DNA of 64,000 bases from Paracidovorax oryzae ATCC 19882 (lineage in GTDB: Bacteria; Pseudomonadota; Gammaproteobacteria; Burkholderiales; Burkholderiaceae_C): NCBI RefSeq assembly GCF_000687165.1, contig NZ_JMKU01000008.1, positions 124,001 to 188,000 of the forward strand. Direction: 5' to 3'. Position 1 is the first letter of the stretch. Each line of letters starts with the position of its first letter. The position numbers were made by a program, and so were the translations under genes. Below are positions 36,098-44,049 of this stretch, one piece after another. Under the pieces are notes generated by a model, which saw only the letters and a program-made list of their open reading frames with translations, was not told where the DNA came from and did no database searches.

Positions 36098-39046
36098 ATG
36101 ACCAAGACCCTGGTAATCGCAGAAAAACCGTCGGTGGCGCAGGACATCGTGCGCGCGCTCACCCCCGTGGCCGGCAAGTTCGACAAGCACGAGGACCATT
36201 TCGAGAACGACCGCTACGTCGTCACGAGCGCGGTGGGCCACCTGGTCGAGATCCAGGCGCCCGAGGAATTCGACGTCAAGCGCGGCAAGTGGAGCTTCGC
36301 CCACCTGCCGGTGATCCCGCCGTACTTCGACCTGAAGCCGGTGGACAAGACCAAGAGCCGCCTGAACGCGGTGGTCAAGCTCGCCCGCCGCAAGGACGTG
36401 ACCGAACTCGTCAACGCCTGCGACGCGGGGCGCGAGGGCGAACTGATCTTCCGCCTCATCGAGCAGTACGCGGGCGGCGCCAAGGGCGGCCTGAACAAGC
36501 CCGTGCAGCGCCTCTGGCTGCAGTCGATGACCCCGCAGGCCATCCGCGACGGCTTCGGCAACCTGCGTTCCGACCAGCAGATGCAGGGCCTGGCCAGCGC
36601 CGCGCGCAGCCGCTCCGAGGCCGACTGGCTCGTGGGCATCAACGGCACGCGCGCCATGACGGCCTTCAACTCGCGCGACGGGGGCTTCTTCCTCACCACC
36701 GTGGGCCGCGTGCAGACGCCCACGCTCTCGCTTGTCGTCGAGCGCGAGGAGAAGATCCGCCAGTTCGTCAGCCGCGACTACTGGGAAATCCACGCCGGCT
36801 TCCATGCCGAGGCCGGCGAATACCTCGGCAAGTGGTTCGACCCGCAGTGGAAGAAGGTCGCCGACGACCCCGAGGCCCGCGCCGACCGCGTCTGGAGCTT
36901 CGAGCGCGCCCGCGAGATCGCCGACGCCGTGCGCGGCAAGGCCGCCACCGTCACCGAAGAGAGCAAGCCCACCACCCAGGCCTCGCCCCTGCTGTTCGAC
37001 CTGACCAGCCTGCAGCGCGAGGCCAACGGCAAGTTCGGCTTCTCGGCCAAGACCACGCTGGCGCTGGCGCAGAGCCTGTACGAGCGCCACAAGGCCCTGA
37101 CCTACCCGCGTACCGACTCCCGCGCCCTGCCGGAAGACTACCTGCCCGTGGCGAAGGACACCTTCGGCATGCTGGCCACCAGCGGCATGCGCCACCTCGC
37201 GCCCTACGCCCGGCAGGCGCTGGACGAGAACTACGTGCGGCCGAGCAAGCGCATCTTCGACAATGCCAAGGTGAGCGATCACTTCGCCATCATCCCGACC
37301 ACGCAGGCGCCCAGCGGCCTCTCCGAGGCCGAGCAGAAGCTCTACGACCTGGTGGTGCGCCGCTTCATGGCCGTGTTCTTCCCGAGCGCCGAATACATGG
37401 TCACCACCCGCATCAGCCAAGTGGTGGGCCATTCGTTCAAGACCGAGGGCAAGGTGCTGGTCAAGCCCGGCTGGCTGGCCATTTATGGCAAGGAAGCCGC
37501 CAACGAGGTCGAGGACGGCAAGGCCGGCGACAAGGGCCAGCCGCTGGTGCCCGTGAAGCCCGGCGAGATGACGCACACCGAATACGCCGAGGCCAAGGCC
37601 CTGAAGACCAAGCCGCCGGCCCGTTACTCCGAAGCCACGCTGCTGGGCGCCATGGAAAGCGCCGGCAAGCAGGTGGAAGACGAGGAACTGCGCTCGGCCA
37701 TGCAGGAAAAGGGCCTGGGCACCCCGGCCACGCGCGCCGCCATCATCGAAGGCCTGCTCACCGAGAAGTACATGCTGCGCGAGGGCCGCGAGCTCATCCC
37801 GACGGCCAAGGCCTTCCAGCTCATGACGCTGCTGCGCGGCCTGGGCGTGGAAGAACTCTCGCGCGCCGAACTCACCGGCGAGTGGGAATACAAGCTCGCC
37901 CAGATGGAGAAGGGCCAGCTCAGCCGCGAGGCCTTCATGCAGCAGATCGCCGCCATGACCGAGCGCATGGTGAAGAAGGCCAAGGAATACGACCGCGACA
38001 CCATCCCCGGCAACTACGCCACGCTCTCCACCCCGTGCCCCAACTGCGGCGGCGTGGTGAAGGAGAACTACCGGCGCTACGCCTGCACGGGCGCCGACGG
38101 GCGCGGCGACGGCTGCGGTTTCTCGTTCACCAAGTCGCCCGCGGGCCGCACCTTCGAGCCCGCCGAGGCCGAGGCCCTGCTGCGCGATCGCCGCATCGGC
38201 CCGCTGGAGGGCTTCCGCTCCAAGGCCGGCTGGCCGTTCACGGCCGAGGTCGCCATCGTGCGCGACGAGGAGGCCGGCAACTTCAAGCTGGAGTTCGACT
38301 TCGGCGACGACCGCGCGGGCGAGGCATCGGGCGAACTGGTCGAGTTCACCGACGAGCCGCTGGGCCCGTGCCCCATCTGCGGCGCGCCCGTGCACGAGCA
38401 CGGCAGCAACTACGTGTGCAGCAAGGCCGTGCCCACCCCCGCCCAGCCCACGCCCAGCTGCACCTTCAAGAGCGGCAAGGTCATCCTGCAGCAACCCGTG
38501 GAGCGCGAGCAGATGACCAAGCTGCTCGCCACCGGCAAGACCGACCTGCTGGACAAGTTCGTGAGCATGCGCACGCGCCGCAACTTCAAGGCCTTCCTGG
38601 CGTGGGACAAGGAAGCCGGCAAGGTGAACTTCGAGTTCGAACCGCGCGAGAGCAAGTTCCCGCCGCGCAAGTTCGCCGGCAAGACCGGCGCGGCTGCCGG
38701 TGCGGCGAAGGCGGGCACCGCGGCCGCAGCCAAGAAGGCCGCCAAGCCCGCAACCAAGGCCGCCGCCAAGAAGTCCTCCGCCGCCGCCAAGGCCCCCCGC
38801 AAGACCGCGGCCGGCAAGCCGCCGAGCGCCGCCCTGGCCGCGGTGATCGGCCCGGAACCGGTCGGCCGGCCCGAGGCAGTGAAGAAGATGTGGGAATACA
38901 TCAAGGCCCACAATCTGCAGGACCCCAAGGACAAGCGCACCATCAATGCCGACGCCAAGCTGCGCGAGGTGTTCGGCAAGGAATCGGCCGGCATGTTCGA
39001 GCTGGCGGGCATCCTGGGCAAGCACCTGCAAGGAGATTCCGAATGA
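36098..39046 (+). CDS. topB: DNA topoisomerase III with C-terminal SWIB domain
   Basis: The 982-residue type IA topoisomerase has the Toprim domain (TKTLVIAEKPSVAQDI, later NACDAGREGELIF), the active-site Tyr in LTYPRTDSRALP and the decatenation core. Then come zinc-ribbon regions (CPNCGG, CPICGAP with HEHGSNYVC) and a Lys/Ala-rich linker of about 45 residues. The last 80 residues (ALAAVIGPEPVGRPEAVKKMWEYIKAHNLQ to ILGKHL) form a SWIB/MDM2-like domain. E. coli TopB is about 650 residues, so the tail is an addition. The last codons overlap the start of a small lipoprotein gene (ATGA). Confidence 0.95.
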   Translation: MTKTLVIAEKPSVAQDIVRALTPVAGKFDKHEDHFENDRYVVTSAVGHLVEIQAPEEFDVKRGKWSFAHLPVIPPYFDLKPVDKTKSRLNAVVKLARRKDVTELVNACDAGREGELIFRLIEQYAGGAKGGLNKPVQRLWLQSMTPQAIRDGFGNLRSDQQMQGLASAARSRSEADWLVGINGTRAMTAFNSRDGGFFLTTVGRVQTPTLSLVVEREEKIRQFVSRDYWEIHAGFHAEAGEYLGKWFDPQWKKVADDPEARADRVWSFERAREIADAVRGKAATVTEESKPTTQASPLLFDLTSLQREANGKFGFSAKTTLALAQSLYERHKALTYPRTDSRALPEDYLPVAKDTFGMLATSGMRHLAPYARQALDENYVRPSKRIFDNAKVSDHFAIIPTTQAPSGLSEAEQKLYDLVVRRFMAVFFPSAEYMVTTRISQVVGHSFKTEGKVLVKPGWLAIYGKEAANEVEDGKAGDKGQPLVPVKPGEMTHTEYAEAKALKTKPPARYSEATLLGAMESAGKQVEDEELRSAMQEKGLGTPATRAAIIEGLLTEKYMLREGRELIPTAKAFQLMTLLRGLGVEELSRAELTGEWEYKLAQMEKGQLSREAFMQQIAAMTERMVKKAKEYDRDTIPGNYATLSTPCPNCGGVVKENYRRYACTGADGRGDGCGFSFTKSPAGRTFEPAEAEALLRDRRIGPLEGFRSKAGWPFTAEVAIVRDEEAGNFKLEFDFGDDRAGEASGELVEFTDEPLGPCPICGAPVHEHGSNYVCSKAVPTPAQPTPSCTFKSGKVILQQPVEREQMTKLLATGKTDLLDKFVSMRTRRNFKAFLAWDKEAGKVNFEFEPRESKFPPRKFAGKTGAAAGAAKAGTAAAAKKAAKPATKAAAKKSSAAAKAPRKTAAGKPPSAALAAVIGPEPVGRPEAVKKMWEYIKAHNLQDPKDKRTINADAKLREVFGKESAGMFELAGILGKHLQGDSE

Positions 39047-39321
39047 CGATGACCACGACGATCACCGGCGAACGGCTGCGCCGCCCCTCGGATGCGGTGG
39101 TGCCCCAGGGTCATGGGCGGCAGCAGCGCCGGCCTGTCGCGGCCATGGCAGCTGGCGTGCTGGCCTGCGCCGCTCTGGCGGTCCTCACCGGTTGCGGCAC
39201 TGTGGCCCCGCGCCCGGCCAATGACCCGGCCACCGGCACGGGCGCCCAGGCGGGGGAAAGCGGGGTGACGGTGTTCGGCACGATCGATACGGGAGTGGGG
39301 GCAGTGCGGTCGTCGCGGTGA
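39043..39321 (+). CDS. Small putative lipoprotein
   Basis: The 92-residue product has a long basic N-terminal region (RQQRRPVAAM), a hydrophobic stretch (AAGVLACAALAVLTG) and the lipobox LTGC at residues 48-51, then a short Thr/Gly-rich mature part. Its ATG overlaps the topB stop (ATGA), which argues that it is translated. No family is recognised. The long N-region before the lipobox suggests that the true start might be the internal ATG before AAGVLA. Confidence 0.5.
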   Translation: MTMTTTITGERLRRPSDAVVPQGHGRQQRRPVAAMAAGVLACAALAVLTGCGTVAPRPANDPATGTGAQAGESGVTVFGTIDTGVGAVRSSR

Positions 39322-39363
39322 GGGGCTGGCGCACTGAGCGATGATTGCCCCTGGAGACAGGAC

Positions 39364-39879
39364 ATGAAGGCTCGCATCCGAACCCTGACCACTCAAGAAG
39401 CGGCGGCCGCATGCAGCGTGGTGCGGGCATCGATTGCCGAATGCTGCTTTCCGGACCACCGTGGCGACCCGAAAGTCATGCACACGTGGCTCGCCAACAA
39501 GACCCCCGAAAACTTCGAAGCGTGGTTTGCAGCGCCGCAGGCGATACCGCTCGGTGCGTTCGATGGTGCCCAGTTGGTCGGCGTGGCCCTCGTATCCGGC
39601 TCCAGCCTCAGCCTCTGCTACGTGACTGTCGCAACGCTCCATCGCGGCATCGGCAGAAGTCTTCTCCATGCAGCCGAAGACCTGGCCCGTGGCAGGGGAA
39701 TCGAAGAACTGCATCTGGAAAGCACGCGCACTGCGGAAGCCTTCTACCTGCGTAATGGATTTCAGCCCTCCGGGCCGGTCAAACTCTGGGCAGGCATGCA
39801 AGCGCTGCCAATGAGTAAACACCTGGGTAAGGCGTTGGGGGACTCCCATCCTGGCCAGACCCGGCTCTGCCATATGTAA
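39364..39879 (+). CDS. GNAT-family N-acetyltransferase
   Basis: The 171-residue enzyme shows the GNAT fold: an N-terminal strand MKARIRTLTTQEAAAACSVVRASI, a central strand ending SLCYVTV, the acetyl-CoA motif A (HRGIGRSLLHAAEDLARGRGI) and the late ESTRTAEAFYLRNGFQPSG. After about residue 145 the tail (MSKHLGKALGDSHPGQ) has no family character. Composition is less GC-rich than in the neighbours. A 143-bp non-coding gap follows. Substrate is unknown. Confidence 0.85.
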   Translation: MKARIRTLTTQEAAAACSVVRASIAECCFPDHRGDPKVMHTWLANKTPENFEAWFAAPQAIPLGAFDGAQLVGVALVSGSSLSLCYVTVATLHRGIGRSLLHAAEDLARGRGIEELHLESTRTAEAFYLRNGFQPSGPVKLWAGMQALPMSKHLGKALGDSHPGQTRLCHM

Positions 39880-40022
39880 GCTCGGCTAACACCACCGGTC
39901 CACGAATGGACATCAGGCGCTACATCAAAAGGTGCCCGTGTCGTGGGCCATGTCGCCTTGCAAGGCATCTTCTGCTGTTGGGCCTCACCGAACAACGACG
40001 CCCGGCGGTGCAAGCGCCGATC

Positions 40023-41150
40023 TCACTGGACTAGCGCATAGGCCACATTCCTCCCCCCACCCTCCACCCGCACCAACACGCCCTTGCCCAGCAGATCGGT
40101 GATATCGCGCAGCGCGGTATCCGACGAGCATTTGGCAATGGCCGCCCACCGGGCGTTGTTCAGCTTCCCCTCCATCCCATCCAGCACACGGTTCAGCACC
40201 AGCGTCTGCCGGGCATTCATGGGCACATCCGCCCAGCGCTGCCAGAACTGCGCCTTGGCCAGCACATCGGCCACCAAGCCGTCGGCGCCCTGCACGGCAC
40301 GCAGCAGGCAGCCCAGGAACCAAGCCAGCCAGGGCGTGACGTCGAGCGTGCCGCGCTGCGTGGCTTCCAGCTGTTCGTAGTAGCGCTTGCGTTCGCGCTG
40401 GATCTGCGCGCTCAGGCTGTAGAAGCGCTGGGCGCTGCCTTCGGCGCGGGCCAGGGCCATGTCGCCCACGGCGCGGCTGATGCGGCCGTTGCCGTCGTCG
40501 AAGGGGTGCAGCGTGACCAGCCACAGGTGCGCCAGCCCGGCATGCACGATGGGGTCGCCTGCCGGTGGCGCATCGAACCAGTGCAGGAAGGCGGCGGTTT
40601 CTGCGTCCAGCGCCGTGGCGGGCGGCGCTTCGTAATGCACCTTCTCGCGACCGACAGGGCCCGAGACCACTTGCATGGGCCCCGCCGCATCGTCGCGCCA
40701 GGCGCCGGTGCGGATGCGCAGCCGGCCGCTGTAGCCCATGGGGAAGAGCGCGGCATGCCAGCCGAAGAGGCGTTCCGCGGTCAGCGGCTCGGCAAAGCGC
40801 TGGGTGGCGTCCAGCACCATGTCCACCACGCCGTCCACGTGCCGGTCGGACGGCGCCAGTGCGCCGATGTCCACCCCCAGGCGGCGCGCGATGGACGAGC
40901 GCACGGCGTCCAGATCCAGGGATTCGCCCTCGATGGCGCTGGTGGTGACGACTTCCTGGGTCAGGGCGCGCAATGTGGCCTGGTCGCGTTGCGCCAATCC
41001 CACCCCGGCCATGCGCCCGGCCAGGTGGCCCTGGGCGCGGTGCACCTCCGCCAGGGGCGCGGCGAGCGCCAATGCGTCGAAGCGCCACTGTGGCCAGTCG
41101 GGGCGCTGCCAGACGTAGGTACGGCGGCGGGGGGCGTTGTCGGACCACAT
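40023..41150 (-). CDS. Fic-domain protein with intact catalytic and inhibitory motifs
   Basis: This 375-residue protein is of the Fic AMP-transferase family. An N-terminal helical domain (DUF4172/Fic_N-like) carries TSAIEG at residues 70-75, which fits the class II inhibitory motif (S/T)xxxE(G/N). The Fic core has the full motif HPFDDGNGRISR at 215-226, with catalytic His215. A C-terminal winged helix (SSDTALRDITDLLGKGVLVRVEGGGRN) follows. Members of this class AMPylate other proteins and can remove the group. It stands alone; no antitoxin gene is visible, in line with built-in inhibition. The start is an ATG at the family N-terminus. Confidence 0.93.
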   Translation of the reverse strand: MWSDNAPRRRTYVWQRPDWPQWRFDALALAAPLAEVHRAQGHLAGRMAGVGLAQRDQATLRALTQEVVTTSAIEGESLDLDAVRSSIARRLGVDIGALAPSDRHVDGVVDMVLDATQRFAEPLTAERLFGWHAALFPMGYSGRLRIRTGAWRDDAAGPMQVVSGPVGREKVHYEAPPATALDAETAAFLHWFDAPPAGDPIVHAGLAHLWLVTLHPFDDGNGRISRAVGDMALARAEGSAQRFYSLSAQIQRERKRYYEQLEATQRGTLDVTPWLAWFLGCLLRAVQGADGLVADVLAKAQFWQRWADVPMNARQTLVLNRVLDGMEGKLNNARWAAIAKCSSDTALRDITDLLGKGVLVRVEGGGRNVAYALVQ

Positions 41151-41342
41151 GCGGTGATTATGAGGTTTATTCACCGCAGAATCTGCGGCGAATAAGCTCC
41201 GGCACGGTTCGGCCACCACCCGAACCGGACGCTGCATTGGCGAAGCGCCGTCCGCCATCGCTCCAGGATCCTGCGCGAGAATCCGGCACCGAACCCGGCC
41301 CGACCGTGGGCCCACTCCATCCAGCCATCAGCGAGCGATGCC

Positions 41343-41852
41343 ATGACCCTCCCCGCGAGTGCACCCCCGGACGACCGCGTCGATGCCTCCGACCTCGAAT
41401 ACGTCGGCTTCTGGGCCCGCCTGGGCGCGACGCTGCTCGACACGGTGCTGCTGCTCGTCGTCACCGTGCCGCTGCTGGCGGCGGTCTATGGCTGGGACTA
41501 TTTCAAGCAGACGGAGCGGCTGGTCGCGGGGCCTGCGGATTTCCTGATCTCGTGGGTGCTGCCCGCGGTGGTCGTGCTGCTGTTCTGGTTCTGGCGGCAG
41601 GCCACGCCCGGCAAGATGAACATCGGTGCCCGCGTGGTGGATGCGGAGACGGGCCGGCCCATGACGCCCGGACAGGCGGTGGGGCGCTACCTGGCGTACT
41701 TCGTGTCGGCGATCCCGCTGTGCCTGGGCTTCGTGTGGGTGGCGTTCGACCGGCGCAAGCAGGGTTGGCACGACAAGCTGGCGGGCACGGTGGTGGTGCG
41801 GCCGAAGCAGCGCAAGTCCGAGGCGGTGTTCTTCGTCAAGGGCCGGTATTAG
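41343..41852 (+). CDS. RDD-family membrane protein
   Basis: The 169-residue protein has the RDD layout: an early conserved region YVGFWARLGATLLDTVLLLVV, two further hydrophobic segments (LISWVLPAVVVLLFWFWRQ and AYFVSAIPLCLGFVWVAF) and the basic DRRKQGWHDKLAGTVVV ending. RDD proteins are small polytopic membrane proteins, some linked to ion exchange, mostly uncharacterised. It lies between the divergent Fic gene and the VOC gene. Confidence 0.88.
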   Translation: MTLPASAPPDDRVDASDLEYVGFWARLGATLLDTVLLLVVTVPLLAAVYGWDYFKQTERLVAGPADFLISWVLPAVVVLLFWFWRQATPGKMNIGARVVDAETGRPMTPGQAVGRYLAYFVSAIPLCLGFVWVAFDRRKQGWHDKLAGTVVVRPKQRKSEAVFFVKGRY

Positions 41853-41977
41853 CAGCGGCTGCGCGCGCGCATGCGCGACGCATGGCCGGCCTGGCGGCCG
41901 CTACGATCCCTATCCCGGCCAGCAGCCCGGCCCACGGTCCGGCCTGGCCGGCAAGGCCATCACAGGAGACACATCGC

Positions 41978-42361
41978 ATGTTCAGCCACGTCATCGTCGG
42001 CGTCACCGACCTCGAGAAATCCAAGCGCTTCTACGACGCCTTGCTCGGCACCATCGGCGTGCCGCCCGGCATGGCCAACAAGAATCGCTATTTCTACCGC
42101 AGCCCCGGGGGGCTGTTCGGTATCACGCTGCCGATCAACGGCGAGCCTGCCACGCACGGCAACGGCAGCACCATCGGTTTCGCGATGCAGTCGCCGGAGC
42201 AGGCCGATGCCTTCCATGCGGCCGGCGTGGCGAACGGCGGCACGACCTGCGAAGACCCGCCGGGCTACCGCGAAGGCCCGGTGGGCCCGCTGTACCTGGC
42301 CTACCTGCGCGATCCGGACGGCAACAAGCTCTGCGCGATGTACCGGCCGCCCAAGGCCTGA
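41978..42361 (+). CDS. VOC-family protein (glyoxalase-like)
   Basis: The 127-residue protein is a single vicinal-oxygen-chelate module pair. HVIVGVTDLEKSKRFYDALL opens the first beta-alpha-beta-beta-beta unit, and GSTIGFAMQSPEQADAFHAAGVANGG opens the second. It ends in AYLRDPDGNKLCAMYRPP, which carries the usual metal-ligand region. An AGGAG site precedes the ATG. The substrate is unknown; relatives include lactoylglutathione lyase-like proteins. It is convergent, with no gap, with the hydrolase gene. Confidence 0.88.
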   Translation: MFSHVIVGVTDLEKSKRFYDALLGTIGVPPGMANKNRYFYRSPGGLFGITLPINGEPATHGNGSTIGFAMQSPEQADAFHAAGVANGGTTCEDPPGYREGPVGPLYLAYLRDPDGNKLCAMYRPPKA

Positions 42362-43231
42362 TCACGGCAGGTCCGCGAGGAAGCGAGCGACGCGCTCCGC
42401 GAGCTCATGCGGCCGCTCGCGGTGCGGCACATGCGCCGCGCCGGGCAGGATCTCCACGCGCGCAGGCCCGGCCGCCCAGCGGGCGATGAGCGCGGGCTGA
42501 TCGAGGGAACCGTATTCGTCCCGGTCGCCGTGCAGGGCGAGCACGGGGCAGGCCACGCCTGCCAGCACGTCGGCCTGCGACCAGCCGGCGAAACCGGGAT
42601 CCAGCCAGGTATCGACCCAGGCGTTCAGCACCCACCGCGCCTTGTGCTCGTCGCCGCCATGGTGGCGGGCGAGCCGCTGCAGCGCCTCGGGGCTGCGCTG
42701 GAACTGGTCACGTGCCTCGCGGATGCCCGCCAGGGTGCGCTCTTCCACGCAGGCCTGCGCGGCCACGGTGACGAGGGCGACGCAATCGCCGGTGCCGCTG
42801 CCTTCCGCCGCGCAATGGGCGGCCATGGCCCCGCCCACGCTGTGGCCGAGCGCCACGTAGCGGCCGATGCCGAATTCCGAGCGCAGCGCCGGCAGGCTGG
42901 TGCGCGCCTCGGCCGCGATGAAATCCGGCGGCAGCGCACCCGTGCAGAGGTCGGCGCGGCCGAAGCCGGACCGGTCGTAGGCGATCACGTCGCGGCCGGT
43001 GGCCCGGCACAGTGCTGCGGGAAAGTCGCGCCACAGCGCCACGCAGCCCAACGAGTCGTGAAAGAGGATCACGGGGGCCGGCGCGATGGCGCGGGGTGCA
43101 TCGTACGGCGCAGGCTGCCAGCGGCGGGCAAACAGCCGGCCCCGGGCCGAGTCCACCCAGGCATCGTGCGCGGTCGGCTCCGGCAGGGCGGCGGCGGGCA
43201 GGGCGGGCGGAAGGGCGCTCATGTCCGGCAT
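42362..43231 (-). CDS. Alpha/beta hydrolase
   Basis: The 289-residue enzyme has the alpha/beta hydrolase fold: VILFHDSLG (oxyanion region), YDRSGFGRAD, the nucleophile elbow GHSVGG with Ser131, an acid strand VLALHGDRDEYGS and the catalytic His in LPGAAHVPHRE. The substrate cannot be told. A start three codons in (43222) is also possible. It is divergent from the methyltransferase gene. Confidence 0.9.
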   Translation of the reverse strand: MPDMSALPPALPAAALPEPTAHDAWVDSARGRLFARRWQPAPYDAPRAIAPAPVILFHDSLGCVALWRDFPAALCRATGRDVIAYDRSGFGRADLCTGALPPDFIAAEARTSLPALRSEFGIGRYVALGHSVGGAMAAHCAAEGSGTGDCVALVTVAAQACVEERTLAGIREARDQFQRSPEALQRLARHHGGDEHKARWVLNAWVDTWLDPGFAGWSQADVLAGVACPVLALHGDRDEYGSLDQPALIARWAAGPARVEILPGAAHVPHRERPHELAERVARFLADLP

Positions 43232-43350
43232 TGTGCGGTGGCCGATGGCGTGCGGTCGTCCCCGGGGTGCCAGGCTCCGGGAGCGATACGGGATACTCCT
43301 GCCGCCAAACCTCTCCCATCTTTTTCCATCCAGCCAGCAAGGACCCGCCT

Positions 43351-43956
43351 TTGAAATCCGCCAGCGCCACCCTGTTCGACGAGGCCTACTACCAGCGCTT
43401 CTATTTCGACAAGAAGACCAGCGTGGTGGACCCGCAGCACATGGAGCGCCTGGGCCAGTTCGTGTGCAGCTACCTCAAGTACCTGCGGGTGCCGGTGGAG
43501 CGCGTACTGGACGTGGGCTGCGGCATCGGCCTGTGGAAAGACATCGTGGCGCGCCATTTTCCGCAGGCGCGCTACCAGGGGGTGGAGTTCAGCGCCTACC
43601 TGTGCGAGCGCTACGGGTGGCAGCAGGGATCGGTGGTGGACTATGCGGCCGGCGAGCCGTCCGACCTCGTGGTCTGCCAGGGCGTGCTGCCCTACTTGAG
43701 CCCGCCGGACCTGAAGGCTGCACTCGACAACCTGGCGCGCCTGTGCCGGGGAGCGCTTTATCTCGAAGCGGTGACGCGCGAGGACTACGAGCAGGACATC
43801 ATCGATGAGGACCTGACGGACCCCGCGCTGTTCCGCCACCGCGCCGAGGCCTACCGGCGGGGGCTGTCGCGCCATTTCCGGGCCGTGGGCGGGGGGCTGT
43901 GGCTGCGGCGCTCGCTGGAGGTTCCGCTGTTCGAACTCGAATACGCCGGCGAATAA
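43351..43956 (+). CDS. Class I SAM-dependent methyltransferase
   Basis: The 201-residue enzyme has the SAM-binding motif VLDVGCGIGLW (about residues 51-61), a motif II-like DLVVCQGVLPYL and LARLCRGALYLEAV. The start is a TTG with an AAGGA site 7 bp upstream; the next in-frame ATG (43441) would remove the aromatic N-terminal helix LFDEAYYQRFYFD, which looks like part of the protein. The substrate is unknown. It is followed by an AT-rich intergenic patch. Confidence 0.87.
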   Translation: MKSASATLFDEAYYQRFYFDKKTSVVDPQHMERLGQFVCSYLKYLRVPVERVLDVGCGIGLWKDIVARHFPQARYQGVEFSAYLCERYGWQQGSVVDYAAGEPSDLVVCQGVLPYLSPPDLKAALDNLARLCRGALYLEAVTREDYEQDIIDEDLTDPALFRHRAEAYRRGLSRHFRAVGGGLWLRRSLEVPLFELEYAGE

Positions 43957-44049
43957 CCGCCGGCACTGTGCTTTCCATCAGGCAGAAAGAAATTGTTTAT
44001 CGCATAAAATTTCAAATAGATACAAATTGACAGAGAGAAGGAGGCTTCC

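Noticed and set aside
35750..39031. A 1093-codon frame antisense to topB
   Set aside because: Same reason: topB is certain and the antisense product is low-complexity.
39880..40022. Integron-like attC site after the GNAT gene (GGCTAAC and GTTGGGC about 95 bp apart)
   Set aside because: The outer boxes are only loosely complementary and the interior does not form the expected imperfect palindrome. No integrase or cassette array is visible.
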